This document shows, in pieces, positions 45,101 to 50,884 of a DNA stretch of 64,000 nt. Origin of the DNA: Sphingomonas sp. TREG-RG-20F-R18-01 (GTDB lineage: Bacteria > Pseudomonadota > Alphaproteobacteria > Sphingomonadales > Sphingomonadaceae); the NCBI RefSeq assembly GCF_022662475.1, contig NZ_JAKNQQ010000001.1:496001-560000 (forward strand). Reading direction: 5' to 3'. The notes under the pieces were generated by a model that was not told the origin of the DNA, did no database searches, and saw only the letters and a program-made list of their open reading frames with translations. A program made the position numbers and the translations under genes. Numbering within the stretch: the stretch's first letter is position 1; each line of letters opens with the position of its first letter.

Positions 45101-46566
45101 CGACACTCAGCGGGTACGATGGCCGTATCACGACACTGTCGAGCGACGTGCAGGGCTATGCGAACCGCACGGGCACACTCGAGACGACGGTTGGTCCAGC
45201 GGATGGCAGCGAGCCGCCGCTAACGTCGCGCGTAACGTCGACCGAAAACGCTATCGCCAACTTCCCGCAGAATTATGCCGCGGCGACCCGCGCATCGGAT
45301 CTGGAGGCGAAGGTCAACGGCACCGCGCCAAGCAATCTGCTGGCGCGGGCAAATGATCAGGCGTCTGTGATCGCAGACGCTAAGGTTGGCGTTGTTGCCC
45401 AGTCGCTTTCCAGTCTCTCCGCCTCGCTCACGCCGGCCCTGGCGAACCTCGGGTCCAGCTTTCCAAGCTGGCCAGACGGTCAGGCGGCTCCAACGTACTG
45501 GACCGTATGGGCCGGTACCAACGTCCGGGTGTCGCCTGGGCTTGTGGGGGCGTTTTCGGTTCGCAATGATGTGACCCGCGGCGCGGGCGCTGGTCTCACT
45601 ACGAGCTTCGCCCTCGACCCCGGCATGGCACCGCTGAAGGGTGACGCCGCGTACCTGCTGCGCGGCGATCTCACGCTGCTCGGCGGCGGCCTGCGCGGCG
45701 CGGGTATCCTCGTCCAAGGCTTTGACGCCAACGGTGTGCAGGTTGCCGAGGTGAAGTTCGCGTTCAACACCTTCGAGACGTCGCCGGGCAATATCGTCGG
45801 CAATGGTCAGATGGGCAAACGGTACGTCTTCAAGCGCGCCGTGACGATCCCGCCTGTCGTCGCGAAGCTACAGCTGTTCATGATCTCCGACTGGTACGGC
45901 TTCGACGGTGACTCCGTCACGAAGTCGCTGCTGTGGCACGAGTGCGGGATCAGGTTGGGCACGGACGTCGATACCGTATCTGCCCAGATTACGACGCAGG
46001 CCGGCGCCCTGGCAGGGCCAGGCGGTGCATCCGTTGCGTGGAGCGTCACCGGAACGACGGCAGACGGCAACACCATGATCCAGCTGTCCAAGCGCGATGG
46101 CTCCGCCGGTCTGTTCTACATCAACGCCAACGTGCTGATCGACGGCAACCTCCTTGTGAATGGTACGGTCACTACTCGTGTCGTCGCGCCAAACGCGATC
46201 ACCCAGTGGGCCAGCATCAGCGGCAGCAGCGGTGAAGTCGATGCTGGGGCAGCACCGGCTTACAGCGACCCCCTGACGATCGTCACCCAAGGTGGTCTGG
46301 TGAAGCTCGACTGTAGCTTCGACGCGTCGAATGGGTCCGGGACAGGGCCATTCTTCTTCGTCACGCTACAGCGCGACGGTGGCGACGTGACGCGGCAATT
46401 CGCGGTCAGGACAACCGGTACCAGCGTGCCGAACTTCTTCACCATCTCGGATACGCCGCCTGCCGGATCGCACAGCTACCGCATGTATTTCGGACGATCA
46501 GCTGCGGGTTCCTCCGTCATGCAATTCAGCAACACGGCCATCTTCGCTCAGGAGTTCAAACGATGA
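42184..46566 (+). CDS. Large tail-tip/fibre protein with internal duplications
   Basis: 1460 aa. A module TNPTIGITDYSRRVTDDYG...VNGFFKDFEIDL (residues about 10-118) is repeated at about 300-405 (SPTAGITDFSRKDVDDFGEV...YGFFKDYSIEI). A coiled-coil segment starting RIDSVAASGGYDDSN at 552 recurs at 888 (336 aa, 1008 nt later). The C-terminal 350 residues are beta-rich (WPDGQAAPTYWTVWAGTNVR; VLIDGNLLVNGTVTTRVVAP) as in central fibres. It follows the tape measure directly (ATGA), where distal tail and hub genes usually stand, none of which I can identify separately. Confidence 0.8.
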   Translation: MKIQLASGEVFDLGATETNPTIGITDYSRRVTDDYGITTVVERGFARRMSVRLGVPFASVDAIQRKLASLRATAATWVADDRLASLKVNGFFKDFEIDLSVPPLSYCTLTVEGLLEADAVADAGSDPAPAGQSSTLNLLQPAPVSESSLVASTIVENDYPAWSSSRTYALGERVLKSPAHRIYESSAAGNIGNDPAGETGKWTDIGPTNRWAMFDQALGSTSSATSSISVTVDAPVLTAVALLDVVAATVRVQAIGYDRTVAASEGAITFLDLPVGLTRVVVTIAGSGIVSVGTLLVGKLVNLGITESSPTAGITDFSRKDVDDFGEVTIVERAWAKRMVAKALIRTDAVDAVAGRITAVRALPALWIGQTGIDSLMIYGFFKDYSIEIGETVSKLSLSIEGLSTAGKIEPFKAGAVDWPAVGDPIGTKPANNATNSADPKSPFGSGTVGSTIAQLGGFDTQIAAARTDLAYISGTTIPAINKAVADAGTRIDQAQQAANDGIAAANQKITDINGSIGDVNGRITAAMQNADNALAAAVARLDNSDAFINRRIDSVAASGGYDDSNVYAEVRRVDETAINRDGALGRRVDGIVTDYQAADASAKARIDQVATTASDAKTAVADLNTSLNTRFTGINDTLSRYDGRITTLSSDVQGYANRTSVLETTVGPADPSKPALTARIATAESVLTDLPNQFATAARATALEVSAGNPIDFTMRGLYYGQNAWQGQNAQLPDSLFTGDSLGGFHYVNATSGGSYSVGPRRPLPFAGKIYRYQAMIRAVGNDGTYSADYEWSGRQTGADGGSYAGFTPLPVSAGWVTIDYVIDGTARTEAWLNPHLRGSIGIGGKIKIAYFRCLDITTTQAIGAVNARVNTTEQASQDRDTALGKRIDSVAASGGYNDTNIYAEVRRVDQAAIDRDAAIGQSIVSVTSSYQNADTATNGRIDQVATTASNAAQSVSDLSTSVNTRFSNVNTTLSGYDGRITTLSSDVQGYANRTGTLETTVGPADGSEPPLTSRVTSTENAIANFPQNYAAATRASDLEAKVNGTAPSNLLARANDQASVIADAKVGVVAQSLSSLSASLTPALANLGSSFPSWPDGQAAPTYWTVWAGTNVRVSPGLVGAFSVRNDVTRGAGAGLTTSFALDPGMAPLKGDAAYLLRGDLTLLGGGLRGAGILVQGFDANGVQVAEVKFAFNTFETSPGNIVGNGQMGKRYVFKRAVTIPPVVAKLQLFMISDWYGFDGDSVTKSLLWHECGIRLGTDVDTVSAQITTQAGALAGPGGASVAWSVTGTTADGNTMIQLSKRDGSAGLFYINANVLIDGNLLVNGTVTTRVVAPNAITQWASISGSSGEVDAGAAPAYSDPLTIVTQGGLVKLDCSFDASNGSGTGPFFFVTLQRDGGDVTRQFAVRTTGTSVPNFFTISDTPPAGSHSYRMYFGRSAAGSSVMQFSNTAIFAQEFKR

Positions 46567-47090
46567 CCGAATATTACGTCGTTTACGATGTCATGACGGG
46601 TGACGTCCGCCTGCGCGGCTCGGGCTCCACTGGTGCCACGGCCAACCAGGCGGTTCCGGAAGGCGCTGCGGTACTTCAGGTGCCGCCTGAAGCATTCTCG
46701 GGGTTCGATATTAACCTCGAGCCGATCCGCGAAGGGCTGATTGGACTGGTCAATCACAACGCCGGCGAGTTCCGCCTCCGCTTCATCACCGACGTCGCCG
46801 GGCAGCAGGCCACCTATCTCTCGAAGGAGGAAGAGGCCAAGGCCTGGACCCCTGGTGCCGATCTGGCCAACTTCCCGTTCCTCGCGGCCGAGGCCGAATA
46901 CACCAGCATGCCGATCGCCGATATTGCGGCCCTCGTTTTGGGGACCGCCGCAGCGTGGCGTGGGCTTGCGGCAAAGATCGAGGGGCGGCGACGCGGGGCG
47001 ATGGTTGAGCTTGCGGCTGCCACGAACGTCGCTGCGATGGTCCGGGCATCGGCGGTTGATTGGGACGCGCTTGCCGCGCCCATGGCGTGA
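46563..47090 (+). CDS. Tail-associated protein, possible fibre-assembly role
   Basis: 175 aa. YYVVYDVMTGDVRLRGSGST, then FRLRFITDVAGQQATYLSKE, a motif common in fibre-associated and DUF4376-like assembly proteins, and a helical C-terminus. The start overlaps the stop of the large fibre protein. Probably a chaperone or accessory of that protein. Confidence 0.6.
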   Translation: MTEYYVVYDVMTGDVRLRGSGSTGATANQAVPEGAAVLQVPPEAFSGFDINLEPIREGLIGLVNHNAGEFRLRFITDVAGQQATYLSKEEEAKAWTPGADLANFPFLAAEAEYTSMPIADIAALVLGTAAAWRGLAAKIEGRRRGAMVELAAATNVAAMVRASAVDWDALAAPMA

Positions 47091-47092
47091 CC

Positions 47093-47392
47093 ATGCCAGC
47101 CCGTGAAACTCCCCTCAAGCGGCTCGGCAACTGGATCGTCCAGGTCCTGATCGGGATCGACCAGTTCGTCTACGTCCTGCTCGCCGGTCCCTATTACCTG
47201 ATCGTCGGCGGAATTTGCCCTTCGGCGGATGAGACGATCAGTTCGCGCGTCGGTCGTGCGGCAATGGCTGGGGCATGGTGGGGCAAGCCCTGCGCCTGGT
47301 TTATCGACCACCTGTTCATGCTGCTTGGATCGAAGCCCGGCCACTGCGCCCGCGCGATCGAGACCGCCTTCCTGGGCATGGCGCCCAAATAA
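47093..47392 (+). CDS. Conserved phage membrane protein
   Basis: 99 aa. KRLGNWIVQVLIGIDQFVYV, then LLAGPYYLIVGG, gives one or two membrane segments; the later part has GKPCAWFIDHLFMLLGSKPG, then HC. A small family found beside phage lysis genes. First gene of the lysis cluster; holin-like role possible. Confidence 0.65.
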   Translation: MPARETPLKRLGNWIVQVLIGIDQFVYVLLAGPYYLIVGGICPSADETISSRVGRAAMAGAWWGKPCAWFIDHLFMLLGSKPGHCARAIETAFLGMAPK

Positions 47393-47406
47393 CAGGAGCT
47401 ACCGTG

Positions 47407-47667
47407 ATGTTGCTTGCTGATGCGCTTCGCGGCGCAGCCCTTTGCGCGTGGCTGTTCTGCCTCGCCTGCTTGTCGCCGGCGGTGTGGAGGATCCTGCGCC
47501 GGCGCGGGCGATACCTCGATCCGATCTGGGGCTTGGTGTTCATGCTGGCGATCAACCGCGTGACGTTCATCACTCGCCTGTCGCTCGAACTTAGCCACCT
47601 GACGGCCGGCCTGCTGGCGATCGCCATGGGAGCCGTTACCCTTTCCTTCCAACGCCATGATCGGTGA
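47407..47667 (+). CDS. Small membrane protein, holin candidate
   Basis: 86 aa, two or three hydrophobic segments (ALCAWLFCLACLSPAVW; GLVFMLAINRVTFITR; LTAGLLAIAMGAVTLSF) and a basic tail. GTGATG start region; ATG at 47407. Overlaps the next gene by 11 bp. Confidence 0.6.
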   Translation: MLLADALRGAALCAWLFCLACLSPAVWRILRRRGRYLDPIWGLVFMLAINRVTFITRLSLELSHLTAGLLAIAMGAVTLSFQRHDR

Positions 47668-48097
47668 ACGCATGCCCAACGCGCTGGCAGGACTGCCTTT
47701 CGGGTGGGGTGCGATCATTGCCCTCATCAACCTTGCGCTCGGCAGCGGCGTGCTGGCTGCATGGGTGAGAAATCGCCCGAAAATGCGTGAGATGGACCTT
47801 GGCGCGGATGAACAGCTGCGCTCGGAAATGTGGCGGGACATCGAAGCGCTCAAGCAGTCGAAAGACGCGCAGTCGCGAAGGATGACGATCGCCGAAGCGC
47901 AGATCGCCGGTCAGACGATCCAGATCGGTCAACAGCGGTTCGTGTTGACCCTCGTGATCGACGAGCTCGAGCGGGTGTCGCCTGGGAACTCGGTGGCCCG
48001 CCAGGCGCGCGTACTGCTGCGCGAGATCCTGCCCGCCGCGTTGGCTCACCCCGAAGAGATCGGCCATATGGCCGAAACCGTGATGAAGGCGGACTGA
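47657..48097 (+). CDS. Membrane-anchored coiled-coil phage protein
   Basis: 146 aa. One N-terminal transmembrane helix (FGWGAIIALINLALGSGVLA), then a charged coiled coil (MREMDLGADEQLRSEMWRDI; EALKQSKDAQSRRMTIAEAQ) and a helical C-terminus. Architecture of many phage proteins found between tail and endolysin genes. ATG at 47657 or 47672. Confidence 0.6.
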   Translation: MIGERMPNALAGLPFGWGAIIALINLALGSGVLAAWVRNRPKMREMDLGADEQLRSEMWRDIEALKQSKDAQSRRMTIAEAQIAGQTIQIGQQRFVLTLVIDELERVSPGNSVARQARVLLREILPAALAHPEEIGHMAETVMKAD

Positions 48098-48159
48098 GAC
48101 CGCCCGGCCATCCGCGCGCCCGTAGCGCGCTCCCCATACGAACGAAGGAAACCGAGATC

Positions 48160-48732
48160 ATGTTGATCAACGGCAACATCACCGTGCGCATCGCGTGCGA
48201 ACTGGCCGCGGCCGAGGGCATCGTGCGCGAGTGGTATCTCGACAGCGCAACGCCGCCCAAGGGCACCTGGGGCATCGGCGTCACCAATGACTCCGGCCAT
48301 CTGGTCGATCGGTACAAGGACAAGCCTACCACGATCGAACGGGTGCTACAGATCTATATCTGGCTCCTTCGGACCAACTACGTGCCGGCGGTGCTGGCAG
48401 CGTTCAAGGGTCGCGTACTGACGGAGGCGCAACTCGCTGCGGCGCTATCGTTCCAATACAACACGGGCGCGATCGGCGAGACGGCATGGGTGAGCCTGTT
48501 CCTGGCAGGCAAGGTCGCCGAGGCGCGGAAGTTCCTCAAGACGCATTACCTGAACAACGGGGACCTCAAGCAGCGTCGCCTCGACGAAGCTGCCCTGTTC
48601 TTCGATGGGAAGTGGAAGCACCTCGACGGCATCGTCAACGTCTACCCTGTCAGCAAGCCGAGCTACCTGCCCGGCAAGCCGGTGCGGATCGATATCCGCG
48701 CCGACGTCGCCGCAGCGCTGGCGGCGCAGTGA
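48160..48732 (+). CDS. Endolysin, GH24-type lysozyme
   Basis: 190 aa. ELAAAEGIVREWYLDSATPP, then KGTWGIGVTND, contains the catalytic Glu19 and downstream Asp28/Thr pattern of phage T4-type lysozymes, and LAAALSFQYNTGAIGETAW matches the conserved second half. Cuts the MurNAc-GlcNAc bond. No signal or anchor sequence is seen, so holin dependence is expected. GAAGGAAACC ribosome site. Confidence 0.85.
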   Translation: MLINGNITVRIACELAAAEGIVREWYLDSATPPKGTWGIGVTNDSGHLVDRYKDKPTTIERVLQIYIWLLRTNYVPAVLAAFKGRVLTEAQLAAALSFQYNTGAIGETAWVSLFLAGKVAEARKFLKTHYLNNGDLKQRRLDEAALFFDGKWKHLDGIVNVYPVSKPSYLPGKPVRIDIRADVAAALAAQ

Positions 48733-49067
48733 TGGGCGCGCTCTCGCCAATCCTGCGCTCACTGGAGGGAGATCGGGTGCTATTCTGGTGCCCCGGTTGC
48801 CAATCGCCGCATGGGATCACCGTAGGAGCATCGCATCATCCCGGCATCCATTGGGGTTACAACGGCAATGCCGCAGCTCCGACCTTCACTCCGTCGATCC
48901 TCGTAACGTACAACGGACCCGACGCCGGTCAATTGGACGACGAAGGCGATCGCGCACCACCTGCGGTGTGCCACAGCTTCGTGACGGACGGGCGGATCCA
49001 GTTCCTCGACGACTGCACCCATGCGCTTGCAGGGCAGACGGTCGACCTGCCGGAGTTCCCGGCATGA
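48732..49067 (+). CDS. DUF6527-type phage protein
   Basis: 111 aa. VLFWCPGCQSPHGITVG followed by HPGIHWGYNGNAAAPTFTPS and CHSFVTDGRIQFLDDCTHAL mark this small Cys/His-rich phage family. Probable metal-binding fold; function unknown. TGATG coupling to the endolysin. Confidence 0.75.
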   Translation: MGALSPILRSLEGDRVLFWCPGCQSPHGITVGASHHPGIHWGYNGNAAAPTFTPSILVTYNGPDAGQLDDEGDRAPPAVCHSFVTDGRIQFLDDCTHALAGQTVDLPEFPA

Positions 49068-49420
49068 CCAGCCGCCTTCAGGAATGGGGCCTCATCGCCC
49101 TATCGCTGCTCGCGGCAGCACTGCTTGCCCTGATCGGCTGGACGTTCGCGATCATCGGTCAGCACATCGGCGCCGATGGGCGAGTGCCTTCGGCCGAGGC
49201 TTTCGGGTTGACCGCGCTCTTGCTCTCGTTCCGCGAGGTCATTGGCTCGATCCGCGCTCTGTACGATGCGGCCGACCGGACCAGCCTTACCGAAAAACTC
49301 GCCGCCGCCGGGCCCGCAGCGGCTCCGGTCCCGCAAGACGCGATCGCCGGCGCACAGACTGCTGCGGACAGCGCACAACAGACCGCCGACCAGCTGGCGG
49401 AACAGGGAGGACGGCCATGA
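49064..49420 (+). CDS. Holin candidate
   Basis: 118 aa. LIALSLLAAALLALIGWTFA is a clear transmembrane helix, a second weaker one lies near AFGLTALLLSFREVIG, and the C-terminus is an Ala/Gln-rich coiled coil (AQTAADSAQQTADQLAEQGG). Size and place between endolysin and spanin fit a class II or III holin. Confidence 0.65.
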   Translation: MTSRLQEWGLIALSLLAAALLALIGWTFAIIGQHIGADGRVPSAEAFGLTALLLSFREVIGSIRALYDAADRTSLTEKLAAAGPAAAPVPQDAIAGAQTAADSAQQTADQLAEQGGRP

Positions 49421-49791
49421 GCAAACTCGGCACCTGGTTCGCCTCCAACGCGGCGCGGATCGTCTTCGCGATCGGCGTGGTGGCGCTGATCACGACGGTC
49501 ATCTCGATCCGCTCCTGCAGATCCGCGCAGACGGTCAAGACCGAGACCCGGCTCGAGGCCGGCCAAGCGAGCGCGGCGGCGGCAAGCGGCGCGGACGCAG
49601 TCAACACGGTCGGCAATCGAGCCCAGGAAGAGGAACAGACAGATGCAATCTCGCGAGAAAACGACGCCACCATCCGCAACGCCGAGGGCGCGGCCACTGT
49701 CGTTCCAGCGGGCGTCTCAGGTGCTGGGATTAGCGCGCTATGTCGCCGCGCGGCCTATGCGGGTGATCCTCGCTGCGCTCAGCCTCGGTAG
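49417..49791 (+). CDS. Inner-membrane spanin (Rz-like)
   Basis: 124 aa. N-terminal anchor IVFAIGVVALITTVISI followed by a periplasmic helix (VKTETRLEAGQASAAAASGA; QEEEQTDAISRENDATIRN) and a Cys in the tail. That is the Rz plan: type II membrane protein with coiled coil. The Rz1-like gene starts inside it in another frame. Confidence 0.72.
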   Translation: MSKLGTWFASNAARIVFAIGVVALITTVISIRSCRSAQTVKTETRLEAGQASAAAASGADAVNTVGNRAQEEEQTDAISRENDATIRNAEGAATVVPAGVSGAGISALCRRAAYAGDPRCAQPR

Positions 49792-50056
49792 CTGCGCCGC
49801 GAGCGTTATCGTTGCCAGCCCGAGCGATTGCGCAGGCCTGCTGCCCGAAAGCTGGCGCAAGCCCGTCGCCGGCGCGCCGCTCCCGCCATACGCCGCAGTC
49901 ATGGCGGACTGGATCGGGTTCGCCGACCTGCAAACCGCCCAACTCGACAAGGCCAACGGCCGGACCGCTGACACGATCGACATCGTATCGCGGTGCGAGG
50001 CGCGCGCGGCAGCCGCCCAACACAAAGCCAAACCCAAGGTGCTCGGCGTTTTTTAG
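49757..50056 (+). CDS. Outer-membrane spanin (Rz1-like lipoprotein)
   Basis: 99 aa from the ATG at 49757 (frame open from 49643). MRVILAALSLGSCAASVIVA has a signal peptide with lipobox LGSC. The mature part is Pro-containing and has ADLQTAQLDKANGRTADTID, then IVSRCEA. Start nested in the Rz-like gene, the usual genetic mark of two-component spanins. Joins inner and outer membranes at the last step of lysis. Confidence 0.7.
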   Translation: MRVILAALSLGSCAASVIVASPSDCAGLLPESWRKPVAGAPLPPYAAVMADWIGFADLQTAQLDKANGRTADTIDIVSRCEARAAAAQHKAKPKVLGVF

Positions 50057-50068
50057 GAGCAACACGAC

Positions 50069-50884
50069 ATGGCAGCATCTACGGCGGCGGGGTCATCCCT
50101 CGCCATCACCATCGGCGCGCCCGCGACGAACGACGCGGCCGGGTTCGCCGCGCTGACGTTCACCGAGATTGGCGGGCTCGAGAAGGTCGGCGCGGTTGGC
50201 GCGGTCTTCTCCAAGATCGAATTCCAGCCGCTGTTCGGACCAAAGCAGAAGTACAAGGGCCCAGCCGATTACGGCTCTTTGCAGCCGTCTCTGGCTCACG
50301 ACGAGTCTGACGCGGGCCAAGCGATCCTTCGCGCGGCGGCAGACGACGAGACGAACAAGCTGTTCGCTTTCGCTCTGACGTATTCCAGCGGTGCCAAGCG
50401 GTTCTTTCAAGGCCGCGTGTTCGGCTACCCCGAGACAACCGACGGTGCCGATACGATCCTGACGGCTGCGCCGACGATCGAGATCAGCACCAAGGTCGTG
50501 AAGGTCGCAGCCGGGGCACCTACCGCAGCGCCTGCGCCGGCATTCTCGGGCAAGCCTTCGATTTCCCCGGCGAGCGGCGACGCCGCGACCACGTACACCG
50601 CGACGGATCCGACCATTGCAAACGGTACCATCACCGCGCGGCAGTGGCTTTTGGGCACATCGGTCATTGGCACCAGTTCGACCGTCGTTCCAGGCGCCGG
50701 CAACGCGGGCCAGCTGACCCGCAAGGTGACCGGAACCGGCGCAGACGGATCGACCATCGCCACGACGTCGACGGCTGTCACCGTGACGGCAGCCGGCACC
50801 TCACCGACCGGAATCCCACCGAACGGCGTCTGGGATGACACCGCGGCCTGGGACGACACACAAGCATGGAAGGATGCAGCATGA
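50069..50884 (+). CDS. Second tail tube protein with Ig-like extension
   Basis: 271 aa. Residues 1-148 align without gaps to the tube protein at 35506-35958 (EIGGLEKVGAVGAVFSKIEF; ADYGSLQPSLAHDESDAGQA; RVFGYPETTDGADTILTAAP). After an Ala/Pro linker, residues about 158-245 form an Ig-like beta domain (PSISPASGDAATTYTATDPT; QWLLGTSVIGTSSTVVPGAG), then a Trp-rich tail (GVWDDTAAWDDTQAWKD). Lambda gpV has such a C-terminal domain; here it is on a separate gene. The stop overlaps the GH30 start (ATGA). Confidence 0.85.
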   Translation: MAASTAAGSSLAITIGAPATNDAAGFAALTFTEIGGLEKVGAVGAVFSKIEFQPLFGPKQKYKGPADYGSLQPSLAHDESDAGQAILRAAADDETNKLFAFALTYSSGAKRFFQGRVFGYPETTDGADTILTAAPTIEISTKVVKVAAGAPTAAPAPAFSGKPSISPASGDAATTYTATDPTIANGTITARQWLLGTSVIGTSSTVVPGAGNAGQLTRKVTGTGADGSTIATTSTAVTVTAAGTSPTGIPPNGVWDDTAAWDDTQAWKDAA

